DNA of 64,000 nucleotides from Streptomyces sp. TP-A0356 (GTDB lineage: Bacteria > Actinomycetota > Actinomycetes > Streptomycetales > Streptomycetaceae). Below, piece by piece: positions 43,435 through 52,190 of the stretch. Numbering within the stretch: the stretch's first letter is position 1; every line of letters starts with the position of its first letter. Location: the NCBI RefSeq assembly GCF_001417775.1, contig NZ_BBZJ01000012.1, forward strand, positions 124,001 to 188,000, in the 5' to 3' direction. Position numbers and translations under genes: made by a program. The notes beneath the pieces are model-generated. The model was given only the letters and a program-made list of their open reading frames with translations. It did no database searches and had not been told where the DNA came from.

Positions 43435-44436
43435 TCAGTCGCCGCGCAGCCCGGCCCGCGCGAACTCCCTCATGCCCTCCTCGAAACCGACCTCGGGTTT
43501 CCAGCCGAGCTCGGACCGCAGTCGCGACGAGTCCGCCGTGATGTGGCGTACGTCTCCGAGCCGGTACTCGCCGGTGACGATCGGCTCGGGGCCGCCGTAG
43601 GCGGAGGCCAGCGCGCGGGCCATCCCGCCGACCGTGTGCGGTTCGCCGCTTCCTGTGTTGTACGCCGTGAGGGCTCCGCCCGCCGAACCCGCCTCCAGCG
43701 CCGCAACATTGGCCGCCGCCACGTCCCGTACGTGCACGAAGTCCCGCCGCTGACAGCCGTCCTCGAACACGCGCGGCGCCTGGCCACGAGCCAGTGCCGA
43801 ACGGAAGAAGGATGCGACGCCCGCGTAGGGGGTGTCGCGCGGCATGCCCGGCCCGTACACGTTGTGGTAGCGCAGCGACACCGCTGATCCGTCCGTGGCG
43901 CGGGCCCAGGCCGCCGCCAGGTGCTCCTGGGCGAGTTTGGTCGTGGCGTACACGTTCCGCGGGTCGGCCGGCGCGTCCTCCGTGACCAGTCCCGGTGACA
44001 GGTCCCGGCCGCATGCCGGGCACCGGGGCTCGAAGCGCCCCGCCGCCAGGTCCGCGACGGCCCGAGGGCCCGGCCGGACCTCCCCGTGCCGGGCGCAGAC
44101 GTACCGGCCCTCGCCGTACACCACCATCGATCCGGCCAGCACCAGCTGTCGCACGCCCGCCTCCGCCATGGCGGAGAGCAGGACGGCGGTGCCGAGGTCG
44201 TTGCGGGAGACGTACTCCGCGGCGTCGGCGAAGCCGTTGCCGAGTCCGACCATGGCCGCCTGATGGCACACGGCGTCGACGCCGGACAGGGCGCGCAGGA
44301 CGGCGTGACGGTCCCGCACGTCCGAGCCGGTGTCGGTCCGAACGTCGAACACGACGGCCTCGTGCCCGCGCGCCGCAAGCGCCTCGACCACATGGGACCC
44401 GATGAACCCGGCACCGCCGGTGACCAGTACTCGCAT
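43435..44436 (-). CDS. NAD-dependent epimerase/dehydratase (extended SDR) with cysteine insert
   Basis: 333 residues. N-terminal MRVLVTGGAGFIGSHVVEALAARGHEAVVFD is a nucleotide-sugar epimerase Rossmann start; the catalytic Tyr/Lys appear in NVYATTKLAQEHLAAAW; RYHNVYGPGMPRDTPYAGVASFF and DFVHVRDVAAANVAAL are typical. Unusually, an insert near residues 115-155 has Cys residues (VCARHGEV and RCPACGRDL) that could bind zinc. ATG 44436 is used. Probably provides a sugar nucleotide for the adjacent glycosyltransferases. Confidence 0.9.
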   Translation of the reverse strand: MRVLVTGGAGFIGSHVVEALAARGHEAVVFDVRTDTGSDVRDRHAVLRALSGVDAVCHQAAMVGLGNGFADAAEYVSRNDLGTAVLLSAMAEAGVRQLVLAGSMVVYGEGRYVCARHGEVRPGPRAVADLAAGRFEPRCPACGRDLSPGLVTEDAPADPRNVYATTKLAQEHLAAAWARATDGSAVSLRYHNVYGPGMPRDTPYAGVASFFRSALARGQAPRVFEDGCQRRDFVHVRDVAAANVAALEAGSAGGALTAYNTGSGEPHTVGGMARALASAYGGPEPIVTGEYRLGDVRHITADSSRLRSELGWKPEVGFEEGMREFARAGLRGD

Positions 44437-44607
44437 GTGCCCCACGCTAGGGCTGCGCGCCCGCCGAGGCACCCGGCCATGCCCACTGCGTCACAGGTCT
44501 GTAAGAGCTCCGACTGACCCCACCCCCGCGAACGCCTTCTCTCTTGGCGGTGCGGATGCGACGGACGCACCGTTCGAAGCCGGTCGAATGGAGTCGGGCG
44601 TCCTCGG

Positions 44608-45537
44608 CTACCGCGTGCCGACCTCGAGTACGATCTTGCCGCGGGTCCGTCCGCTCTGGCTGAGACGGAATGCCTCGGCGGCCTCGGTCAGCGGCAGGGC
44701 GTGCTCGACATGGACCCTGAGCTTGCCGGCGTCGCAGAGTCGGCCGAGTTCCGCGAGATCCGCGCTGTTGGGCCGGACCCACACATGGTGTCCGCCGCGC
44801 CGGGTGACCTCGGGGTCGACGATCGACGCCACGCGGGAGCGGTCCTTCAGCAGTTCCTGGGAGACGGCGACCGCGTCACCGCCCACGTAGTCCACGGCGG
44901 CGTCGACGCCCTCGGGTGCCAGCTGCCGCACCCGGTCGACCAGGCCGTCGCCATAGGTGACGGGTTCGGCGCCCAGGGAGCGCAGGAAGTCGTGGTTGCG
45001 TTCGCTGGCCGTGCCGATCACCCGGGCTCCCTGGGCCACCGCGATCTGCACAGCGAAGGACCCGACGCCACCGGCCGCCGCATGGACCAGGACCGTTTCG
45101 CCCGCCGCGACCCTCACCCGGGCCAGTGACCGCCAGGCGGTGAGGCCGGCCAGCGGGACGCCGGCGGCCTGCTGCCAGGTCAGCGAGGCAGGCTTGTGCG
45201 CGAGGGTGCGTACGGGCGCGTCGACGAGTTCCGCGTAGGTGCCGTGCTGCACCTCGTCCTTACGGACGTAGCCGAAGACCTCGTCGCCGACCGAGAACTC
45301 GGGGACGTCCAGGCCGACCGCCTCGACGACGCCCGCGACGTCCCAGCCGGGGACGAGGGGGAAGTGGACGTACATGATGGAGTCGAGGTAGCCGGCGACG
45401 ATCTTCCAGTCGACCGGGTTGACCCCGGCGGCCTTCACGCGCACGAGCACCGAGTCGGGACCGAGCTTGGGGTCTTCGGTCTCCGTCAGTTCCAGGGTCT
45501 CCGGGCCACCGTAGCGATTCACCGTAATTGCGTGCAT
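44608..45537 (-). CDS. NADP-dependent MDR oxidoreductase (quinone reductase-like)
   Basis: 309 residues: MHAITVNRYGGPETLELTE start, VKAAGVNPVDWKIVAGYL, PLVPGWDVAGVVEAVG, and cofactor motif GETVLVHAAAGGVGSFAVQIAVAQGARVIGTAS. C-terminal SQSGRTRGKIVLEV. No zinc ligands, so a quinone or enone reductase role is likely. GTG 45546 is an alternative start 9 bases upstream of ATG 45537. Gap of 171 bp to the epimerase gene downstream. Confidence 0.9.
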   Translation of the reverse strand: MHAITVNRYGGPETLELTETEDPKLGPDSVLVRVKAAGVNPVDWKIVAGYLDSIMYVHFPLVPGWDVAGVVEAVGLDVPEFSVGDEVFGYVRKDEVQHGTYAELVDAPVRTLAHKPASLTWQQAAGVPLAGLTAWRSLARVRVAAGETVLVHAAAGGVGSFAVQIAVAQGARVIGTASERNHDFLRSLGAEPVTYGDGLVDRVRQLAPEGVDAAVDYVGGDAVAVSQELLKDRSRVASIVDPEVTRRGGHHVWVRPNSADLAELGRLCDAGKLRVHVEHALPLTEAAEAFRLSQSGRTRGKIVLEVGTR

Positions 45538-45741
45538 AACCACCACGATAGGCCTCGGGGCGCGACGGTCGGCGCCTCACCCGCGGCTCCCAGTCCACGC
45601 AGCTCGAAGGCACCCCGGGGCACCGGTTGATCGCGGACTACGTCGACCCCGGCGCCCCGTGCCGAGCACGGCCCCCGACCACGCCGGACTCGCCATGAGG
45701 CGCGGCGCACCGAGGCGGCGGCCGTACTCACCCATCGAGAG

Positions 45742-46176
45742 TCAGATCCGCCCGCCGGTGAGCCTGGTTATGGGACCGTGTGTGTGACGTCCCGTACGGC
45801 GGCCCACCGCATACGACGCGGCGCTCAGCGCAGTCAGGCCGGCACCCACACCGGCGGCGACGAGCTTCCGGTGGGCGATGACCGTCCAGACAGTCCTGGC
45901 CGTGACCGCGACGTGCCCCGCGGTCGTGATGATGGCCTGGCGGCCCGCTTCGACGCTCTGCGCCGCAGTGCGCACAGCCCCTGACGTCGCCTCGGCCGAA
46001 CGCTCGACGCCGGCCTTGACAGCTGACGCCGCGTCATCCGTGGTCGCCGCAGCGTTCTTCGCGGCCCGCGACGCCGGAGCGGTCGCCTTGTCCGCGGTCC
46101 GCCGCGCCTTGGATGCGGCCGTCCGCTGGGATTCGGTCTTCTGATTCGTTCCGCTGTTCGGTTCACTCATGGACAT
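45742..46176 (-). CDS. Ala-rich hypothetical protein with C-terminal membrane segment
   Basis: 144 residues. The N-terminal two thirds are Ala/Lys/Thr/Ser-rich and helical (for example RTADKATAPASRAAKNAA and VERSAEATSGAVRTAAQSV), resembling apolipoprotein/LEA-like coiled helices. Near the end a hydrophobic segment (LVAAGVGAGLTALSAASYAVG) is followed by a basic tail. No known family recognised. ATG 46176 has GAGGGG seven bases upstream; a second in-frame ATG lies at 46170. Possibly envelope-stress or DNA-associated, but this is a guess. Confidence 0.65.
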   Translation of the reverse strand: MSMSEPNSGTNQKTESQRTAASKARRTADKATAPASRAAKNAAATTDDAASAVKAGVERSAEATSGAVRTAAQSVEAGRQAIITTAGHVAVTARTVWTVIAHRKLVAAGVGAGLTALSAASYAVGRRTGRHTHGPITRLTGGRI

Positions 46177-46411
46177 CGCGTTGCCCCTCACTCCGACGGC
46201 AAACACGCCCAGGTAGCGGATCCGTTGATGTCGGTTCCGCCGGTGACGATGAACGACCCGAGCAGCGACCGCCCCCAGCAGGCCCGAGGCTGTAGATGCG
46301 GACCGGATCGGCCCGGCGTCATCGGCCGGTCGGGGCCCCGTTGCATCACCCATGACAGAGTCGCGTCCCCGAGCTTCACCCGTTTCGTTACCGGCAGTTG
46401 CCGTATGCGTT

Positions 46412-47464
46412 TCAGGCAGGCTGTCGACGTCCGTGGCCGGCTGCGACATGACCGGTCAGCCGCTCCCAGTTGCCGGACCCGATGGCGGCCTTCTCCTCGT
46501 GGGTGAACGGCGCTCGCTCGAGGAACGACCGGGCGACCCCGCCGCTGGTGTCCAGGAAGGGGAAGCCGCCGGGCCGCGTCCCGAAGGTGTACGGGTAGTC
46601 GGTCGAGTACAGCATGCGGCCGGTCCCGACGACCTCCGCCGTCCACCGCAGGTAACGCTCGCTCACCGTGCCGCTTCCCGCCACCCAGAAGTTCTGGCGG
46701 AAGTAGTCGGCCAGGGGGCGCTCCAGCTGGGCCATGCTCTGCAGGACCCCGATGTGGTCCAGGTAGAACAGGACGACCTCGCCCCAGTGCCCCGCGATCA
46801 CCTGCAGCTCGGGGTGGCGGTCGAACACACCGGAGAAGATCATCCGCAGGTACTGCACGCCCAGGTCGTAGTACCAGCCCAGCCCGGCGGTCGCGAGCGC
46901 GGGGCCCACTCCGTTGGGCAGCCCTGAGTAGTACGCGTCCTGGACCGCCTGCACCGGGGTCTGCGGGTGGAAGTGCAGCGGCACCCGGAGCCGCTCGGCG
47001 GTGGCGTAGAGGTCGTCGAACTCCGGTGCGTCGGCCGGCTTGTCACCGGTGCGCCCGTACAGCATCGCGCCGCGGAAGCCGAGTTGGGTGACGGCGCGGT
47101 CCAATTCCGCCGCGGCGGCCTCGGGTGACGGCGTGGGGATGGCCGCGAGGGCCTGAAACCGTTCCGGGTTGGCGCGGACGATGTCGGCGAGCGCGTCGTT
47201 CGCCTCACGCGCGACGCTCACGGCGTCCGCTGCCGCGAGGTTCTGCACACCCGGTGCGGCCAGGGACAGCACGGCGACGTCCACGCCCTGATCGTCCATG
47301 TCGGCCAGGCGCTGCTCCCCGACGTCTCGCAGCCGCTGCGCGAACGGCGCGTCGCCGAAGCCGAGCTGCGGGATCTGCGGCACCCCCGCCCTCACCCATG
47401 CGTCGAGCACGACCGGCAGAGCCACGTGTTCCTCAAGGCCTACGATGCGCAACTTCTCTGACAC
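46412..47464 (-). CDS. Amidohydrolase-2 family decarboxylase-like enzyme
   Basis: 350 residues. N-terminal IVGLEEHVALP (the Glu-x-His variant of the metal site seen in gamma-resorcylate and 5-carboxyvanillate decarboxylases), then GFRGAMLYGRTGD, VPLHFHPQTP, LQVIAGHWGEVV and LYSTDYPYTFG with the conserved Asp. Likely a non-oxidative aromatic acid decarboxylase or a related hydrolase. GTG 47464 has AAGGGGAGC upstream. A 32-bp near-perfect palindrome 61 bp upstream suggests tight control by a dimeric repressor. Confidence 0.88.
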   Translation of the reverse strand: MSEKLRIVGLEEHVALPVVLDAWVRAGVPQIPQLGFGDAPFAQRLRDVGEQRLADMDDQGVDVAVLSLAAPGVQNLAAADAVSVAREANDALADIVRANPERFQALAAIPTPSPEAAAAELDRAVTQLGFRGAMLYGRTGDKPADAPEFDDLYATAERLRVPLHFHPQTPVQAVQDAYYSGLPNGVGPALATAGLGWYYDLGVQYLRMIFSGVFDRHPELQVIAGHWGEVVLFYLDHIGVLQSMAQLERPLADYFRQNFWVAGSGTVSERYLRWTAEVVGTGRMLYSTDYPYTFGTRPGGFPFLDTSGGVARSFLERAPFTHEEKAAIGSGNWERLTGHVAAGHGRRQPA

Positions 47465-47524
47465 GGATGCTCCCCTTGCCTCGGCTGTTTCCGATGATCC
47501 TTCACCGACGATATCACCGTTATC

Positions 47525-47556
47525 ATCAGTGGAACCAGGATCCTGGTAACACTGAT
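47525..47556. promoter_or_regulatory. 32-bp near-perfect palindrome, operator of the amidohydrolase gene
   Basis: Half-sites ATCAGTG and CACTGAT flank the core ACCAGGATCCTGGT; 14 of 16 base pairs are symmetric, with mismatches only at 47532/47549 and 47533/47548. It lies in the divergent region between the amidohydrolase (start 47464, minus) and the SDR (start 47706, plus). No regulator gene is adjacent, so the cognate protein must be elsewhere. Confidence 0.7.
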
Positions 47557-47705
47557 TCACGCCTGCTGGACCGGAGACCGGCGTCGCTTGCGCCGCGGCA
47601 TTGGGCCGTGTCCGCCCCGCCCCTGTCGGCACCCGGTTTGGCCCGGTACGCCCCCGGGTACTGCGGTGCCTCGTCCGAGAGCGTTCGTCCATCGGGAGGC
47701 CCGCC

Positions 47706-48515
47706 ATGTCCGCCCCCACCCGTCCCGTGTCCAAGGTGGCCGTGATCACCGGTGCCGACTCCGGCATCGGGCGCGCCACCGCAGTCCGTCTGGCCGAGGC
47801 GGGACTCGACATCGGTATCACCTGGCACACCGACCACAAGGGCGCCGAAGTGACCGCTGAAGAGGTTCGCGGCAAGGGGCGGCGGGCCGCCGTGGCCCAG
47901 ATGGACCTCACCCGACTGCCCGCCGCCGCGGACACCATCGACGAACTGCGCGAGGAACTAGGTCGCCTCGACGTCCTGGTCAACAACGCCGGTACGGGCA
48001 CGGCGGCGCCCTTCCTCGACCTGGAGCTGGACGACGTGCGCCGCGTCCTGGACGTCGACCTGGTCGGACCGTTCCTGTGTGGTCAGCGCGCGGCACGGTG
48101 GATGATCCGCCAGGGCGACGGCGGACGGATCGTCAACGTGACCTCCGTGCATGAACACCAGCCGCGCGTGGGCGCCGCCCCGTACTGCGCGGCCAAGGGT
48201 GGCCTCGGCCTGCTCACCCAGGTCATGGCGCTGGAGCTGGCCGAGCACGGCATCACCGTCAACGCCGTGGCACCCGGCGAGATCGCCACGCCCATGACCG
48301 GCCAGGAGGACACGGACGTGCACTCCGAGCGGCGACCCGGCATCCCGCTCGGGCGCCCGGGCGACGCCCGCGAGGTGGCGGCCGTGATCGCCTTCCTCGC
48401 CGGCCCCGACGCCTCGTACGTCACCGGAGCGTCCTGGAGCGTGGACGGCGGCATGCTGCGGATGGGGCCGATGGCAGGCTCACACCTGACCAGTGACGAC
48501 TGGCGGCGCCCCTGA
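47706..48515 (+). CDS. SDR family oxidoreductase
   Basis: 269 residues. VAVITGADSGIGRATAVRLAEAG is the cofactor motif, THWHTD-like ITWHTDHKGAE after strand 2, NNAGTGTAAP, catalytic Ser in NVTSVHEHQ, and YCAAKGGLGLL as the Tyr/Lys pair. C-terminal VTGASWSVDGGMLRMGPM. The EHQP element after Ser is found in glucose 1-dehydrogenase-like enzymes. ATG 47706 has GGGAGGCCCGCC upstream. Divergent from the amidohydrolase and possibly under the same palindromic operator. Confidence 0.9.
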   Translation: MSAPTRPVSKVAVITGADSGIGRATAVRLAEAGLDIGITWHTDHKGAEVTAEEVRGKGRRAAVAQMDLTRLPAAADTIDELREELGRLDVLVNNAGTGTAAPFLDLELDDVRRVLDVDLVGPFLCGQRAARWMIRQGDGGRIVNVTSVHEHQPRVGAAPYCAAKGGLGLLTQVMALELAEHGITVNAVAPGEIATPMTGQEDTDVHSERRPGIPLGRPGDAREVAAVIAFLAGPDASYVTGASWSVDGGMLRMGPMAGSHLTSDDWRRP

Positions 48516-48588
48516 GCGGAGCGCCGTGCCAGGCCATGATCGCTGGTTGCCGCGTGCGCTTGCCGGCCGTCTGATCGGGGAGGTCTCT

Positions 48589-49833
48589 TCAGGCCGATGG
48601 CTTGGTGCCGGTGGCTCCCGGACTGTCCCGTTCGTCCTCAGCCCCATGTCGGATTCCGTCGACGTGAGCAACCTTCTTCAGGTAGCCGACGGGCCGCAGT
48701 GTGGGCAGGCGCTGGATCACCACCATGGCCGCGTCGTCGTCCAGGCGCCCGCCGACATGTGCGAGGACGTCTTCGCCGATGTGGTTCAGCAGTGCCTCGG
48801 GACCCAGGTCGGCCCACTGCGCGACGCGTTCTGCGAGCGGATAGAAGGAGCCGTCGGGAGCGCGCGCCTCGATCACACCGTCGGTGTAGAGCAGAAGCGT
48901 GTCGTCCCCTTCGAAGGTGAAGACGTCGGGAGAGGAGAAGGTTCTCGGCAGAGTGCACAACCCCAAAGGGGGCTGGGGTGGGCGGGCGTGCAGGGTGGTC
49001 ACACCGTCCTTGCGCAGGAGCAGCGGAGGCGGGTGCCCGCAGTTGATCATCTGTGCCACCGGGGTGTCGTCCGGGGTGTGCAGCATCAGGACGGTGACGA
49101 AGTGTTCCTCCAGGTCATCCATCGTGGCGTGAGTGGAGTGAAGGGAGTACTCGCCCAGGTGCCTGCATATGCTGCCCTCCAGGCCCTCGGCGAGTCCGGT
49201 GACAGTGGCGTACTGATGAGCGGCCTCCCGGAAGGCGCCCATCAGGGCCGAGGCGTCGCTGATGGCTGGCAAACCGTTGCCCCGGACGTCGCCGATGATC
49301 AGACGCGTGGCGTTCTCGGTGCGCGTCACCGCGTACAGGTCCCCGCCGATATGTGCCTCGTCCTCGGCCGCCAGATAGCGCGAGGCGATGCGCAGCGGGC
49401 CCATACGATGAGGCAGCGGCCGTAGAACCGCCTGCTGCGTGGCCTCGGAGACCGACCGCACTCGCTGCAGTTGGTGGCTACGGCGGACACGCTGGCGGCA
49501 GTAGAACACGATGAGGAGGGACAGCAGCGCCAGGGCAGCGACCTGCACCGGGTGGTTCATCGAGAAGAAGTCACCGTGCACCAGGCCGATGATCAACTGG
49601 CACCCTACGGCCAGCATCCCCATCAGTGCCGTCAGCCTGGGGCCCCCGAAGGAGGCCGTGATCGCGGGCGCGGCCACCAGCAGGGGGCTGAGCTGCACAC
49701 GGTCGGCGGCCCACGCGTCGGCGATGGTGATCAGCACCAAGCCAAGCAGGACGGCCACGAGCGCTGGGCTCGACTGCCGTGGCTGCCAGGGATCCGCAAG
49801 GCGCCGTCGAAGGCCCACAGCTCCACTATCCAC
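48589..49833 (-). CDS. Membrane PP2C/SpoIIE-type protein phosphatase
   Basis: 414 residues. Four or five membrane helices within residues 20-115, then a SpoIIE phosphatase domain: RYLAAEDEAHIGGDLYAV, LIIGDVRGNGLPAI, FVTVLMLHTP, NCGHPPPLLL, LLLYTDGVIEARAPDGSFYPL and DDAAMVVIQRL with the metal-binding Asp residues. Such phosphatases dephosphorylate STAS anti-anti-sigma proteins; a STAS gene lies 423 bp away on the opposite strand (50257). Start GTG 49833 has GGGAG too close for comfort; a downstream GTG at 49818 is possible. Confidence 0.9.
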   Translation of the reverse strand: MDSGAVGLRRRLADPWQPRQSSPALVAVLLGLVLITIADAWAADRVQLSPLLVAAPAITASFGGPRLTALMGMLAVGCQLIIGLVHGDFFSMNHPVQVAALALLSLLIVFYCRQRVRRSHQLQRVRSVSEATQQAVLRPLPHRMGPLRIASRYLAAEDEAHIGGDLYAVTRTENATRLIIGDVRGNGLPAISDASALMGAFREAAHQYATVTGLAEGLEGSICRHLGEYSLHSTHATMDDLEEHFVTVLMLHTPDDTPVAQMINCGHPPPLLLRKDGVTTLHARPPQPPLGLCTLPRTFSSPDVFTFEGDDTLLLYTDGVIEARAPDGSFYPLAERVAQWADLGPEALLNHIGEDVLAHVGGRLDDDAAMVVIQRLPTLRPVGYLKKVAHVDGIRHGAEDERDSPGATGTKPSA

Positions 49834-50256
49834 CTCCCACCGTCTCGGTGCCGAAGGAGCTTTCGGCCGAGAGGGGCATGGTGACGGCGAGCTCAGTGAC
49901 AGACTCTCCGGTACGGCATGCCAGGGCAGCGGTCGGTGAGACCGCCCGCCGCCTTACGACTGCGCAACCCGAACGCGAACCGCTGCACCGGCCCCGCCCC
50001 CAAATCCGCCGCCGACTCAGGACGCCCCGCCACGTCCCACCCCCTCGGACCGCCCAGCAGCCGTGACCGGTTTGCGCCGGAGTCCGTCCGGGCTGCCTCG
50101 CTACCCCGTTCACGCCTCGCGCGTCTCCGCGGCGGCGGCACGCGCGCTCCGCGGACATCCATGACCGGGCCAAGGGCGTGCATGACCCGTACTATCCAGG
50201 GCAGCCTTCTGCCGACGCGCTGGCTGTAGCCTCACCGATCGCTGTTTAGGGGAGAC
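49834..50256. other. Divergent intergenic region, no gene seen
   Basis: Between the phosphatase and STAS genes several Arg-rich frames are open, but none has a recognisable domain or a good start. It should contain the promoters of both genes; I did not find convincing -10/-35 pairs. Confidence 0.45.
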
Positions 50257-50619
50257 GTGACAGAGACCGTGGGGCCGACCGGCCCCGACAGGCTGTCGAT
50301 CATCTGCACCACCATCGGCGGCATGCGCGTCATCACCCCGCGCGGCGAAGTCGACCACGACACCGCCGACAGCCTCCACCAGGCCCTGCTCTCCGCCGAC
50401 CGCGCCCTCCCTCAGCGGACCGTGATCGACCTCGGTGCCGTCACGTTCATGGACTCCAGCGGCATCAACACCCTCATCGCCGCCCACCTCGCGCACAGCG
50501 GGGGCGGCTGGCTCCGTCTGGCCGGCCCGACCGAGCCGGTGCGGCGCGTATTGCAGATCGTCGGTCTCGACACCGTCATCGACTGCTATCCCACGCTCCA
50601 CCAAGCCCTCGACGCCTGA
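50257..50619 (+). CDS. STAS-domain anti-sigma factor antagonist
   Basis: 120 residues, a complete STAS domain: MRVITPRGEVDHDTADSLHQAL, RTVIDLGAVTFMDSSGINTLIAAH with the phosphorylatable Ser of the DSSG motif, and LRLAGPTEPVRRVLQIVGLDTVI. Dephosphorylated STAS proteins capture an anti-sigma kinase and free a sigma factor. The SpoIIE phosphatase at 48589-49833 is the obvious partner. No sigma factor or HATPase kinase is in the immediate neighbourhood. GTG 50257 has GGGGAGAC upstream. Confidence 0.92.
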   Translation: MTETVGPTGPDRLSIICTTIGGMRVITPRGEVDHDTADSLHQALLSADRALPQRTVIDLGAVTFMDSSGINTLIAAHLAHSGGGWLRLAGPTEPVRRVLQIVGLDTVIDCYPTLHQALDA

Positions 50620-50698
50620 CGCCCCAAGAGACGCTGGGCGGGTCGGCAAGGGTCTTTCGCGCGCCGGCGCTCGGGTATCCGTCCTGGCTCTCCGGCGC

Positions 50699-51331
50699 TC
50701 ACCCGGCGCCTGAACGCCCCGCGGCCCCGTCCCTCGTCGAGGCGGCACTGGGCGGAGGAGCGGGGAGCCGCTGGTCCTCCTCGTCCACCGTCAGCTCGAC
50801 ACCGCGGGCGAGGTCTGCCAGCAGGTTGTAGACGAACGCGCACAGGGTTGCCAGCGCCGTGGTCAACGCCACCTGGACAACCGCGATGTGGGCGGCGACG
50901 AGGAGCGTCCAGCCCAGCGGCAGCCGCGGTACCGTACCGATCGGGCTGATCGCGGTGATCACGCTCAGCACCGGCCACAGCACGACCACTGTCACGATCA
51001 TGCAGAGGCCCAGACCGAGCGACACCAGGAAGCTCGTCGTCATCACCGACCAGGGGTCGGCCCCCAATACCCGAAGCCGCGCAGCGCGCCGATCCTGCCG
51101 GTACGGCGGGCTGTCCGGTCCCGACGGGTCGCGCGTTTGATACTGCGTCACCTGCTGGCGCGGCGACGCGGCCGTGCCAGCAGGTGACGCGGTCTGCACG
51201 GCGCGACGGCACCCGGCCCGTGTGTCTCCCGGGTGGCGGCCGGAAGCACCTGAAGGTCCCGGCTCGGCCGGGGTGCCGGTGCGCCGCCCGCCGGCGGCAC
51301 CGGCACCGCCGGCGCCCTTGCTCGCGCTCAC
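50699..51331 (-). CDS. DUF3566 membrane protein
   Basis: 210 residues. A disordered N-terminal half (Gly/Pro/Ala-rich) leads to RLRVLGADPWSVMTTSFLVSLGLGLCMIVTVVVLWPVL, the signature of DUF3566 proteins, then a second helix (LLVAAHIAVVQVALTTALATLCAFVYNLLADL) and an acidic tail. The usual DUF3566 gene sits beside gyrA near the replication origin; this copy is away from that context and may be a paralogue. GTG 51331 has GAGGAGGCATCC upstream. Confidence 0.8.
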   Translation of the reverse strand: MSASKGAGGAGAAGGRRTGTPAEPGPSGASGRHPGDTRAGCRRAVQTASPAGTAASPRQQVTQYQTRDPSGPDSPPYRQDRRAARLRVLGADPWSVMTTSFLVSLGLGLCMIVTVVVLWPVLSVITAISPIGTVPRLPLGWTLLVAAHIAVVQVALTTALATLCAFVYNLLADLARGVELTVDEEDQRLPAPPPSAASTRDGAAGRSGAG

Positions 51332-51381
51332 GGATGCCTCCTCGTACCAGACGGAACCGGCCTTCCCACAAGGCCGTGACC

Positions 51382-51718
51382 TCAGGAGGCCTCCGCGACT
51401 CCCTCCCCGCCGGCGGGATGTCCGACGGCCCGCTCGTCACCACGCACGGCGGTCAGGCCGCGTCCCGCGAGTGTCGCGATGCCGAAGTCGGGGGGGTGGC
51501 AGGTGCTCGCCACCGGCGGAGAAGTTCTTCCAGGGCAGCCATCCGCCGCGGATGCCGTGCGCGATGATCCGCACGGTGCCGAAGGTGACACCGAAGGAGA
51601 TCCACATCACCACCAACGACCGCTGTACCGGGGTGAGATGCCGATCCGCCGCCTGACGCCACCGTTGGACGAGCGGCGGCCGTGCCCGGCGCCTGCGCCG
51701 CGCGGGTTCAGATCTCAT
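51382..51718 (-). pseudogene. Frameshifted remnant of an integral membrane protein
   Basis: From ATG 51718 the frame reads RRRARPPLVQRWRQAADRHLTPVQRSLVV and ISFGVTFGTVRIIAHGIRGG, then WLPWKNFSAGGEHL. The continuation DFGIATLAGRGLTAVRGDERAVGHP, expected in the streptomycete family (where it follows GGEHLHHY), is found in a different frame, so a small indel sits near 51500. The remaining transmembrane part of about 100 residues is gone and a stop follows at once. Non-functional. Confidence 0.55.
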
Positions 51719-51879
51719 GGACAAACGACCTCCCACGCCGACCGGGCACCTGCGGACGGCCGGTGACGCCCGGTGTGGTTCCCCACTGGTGTGCGATTCC
51801 GACGCTATGCGCGACACCGTGGCTACGCATCCCGGACGGCTCCGCCGGCAGAACGCGGCCTTCGTCGGCAGAACAGCGT

Positions 51880-51910
51880 GTGACTCCCGAACCGCGGTTT
51901 CGGGAGTCAC
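51880..51910 (-). terminator. 12-bp stem-loop, likely terminator
   Basis: GTGACTCCCGAA (51880-51891) pairs perfectly with TTCGGGAGTCAC (51899-51910) around a 7-nt loop. It lies downstream of the minus-strand CxxC protein gene (51996-52190). No T-tract is visible, as is common for streptomycete terminators. Confidence 0.6.
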
Positions 51911-51995
51911 GGATGCTGCTCGGGAAGCTGCGGACAGCCGGACGGCACCGCCGTCTCACCGGGTACGGCCGCCGCATGGATGACCACCGCCGACG

Positions 51996-52190
51996 TCAGC
52001 GCCGGGCGGCCGTCATCAGCTTGGCGAACGAGGCCATGCAGAGGGGACAGTGACCTGCCCCTTCCGCACCCGACGCCTCGATACGTTCAGCAAGTTGCTG
52101 CCCGCACAAGGTGGCGGTGGCCTGCTTGGCCATGACGTGCCACACCAAGGCTTCGCCCGGTCCCTCAGGGCCTACACACATCTCATACAT
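51996..52190 (-). CDS. Small cysteine-containing protein (64 aa)
   Basis: 64 residues: MYEMCVGPEGPGEALVWHVM, then ATLCGQQLAERIEASG and GHCPLCMASFAKLM. The Cys-x-Cys spacing (one Cys in LCGQ and CPLC near the end) suggests a small zinc-binding fold. ATG 52190 is preceded by GGGGAGGCCGATC; an ATG 15 bases further upstream lacks such a site. Streptomycete small proteins of this type are common and uncharacterised. Followed by the stem-loop at 51880-51910. Confidence 0.7.
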   Translation of the reverse strand: MYEMCVGPEGPGEALVWHVMAKQATATLCGQQLAERIEASGAEGAGHCPLCMASFAKLMTAARR

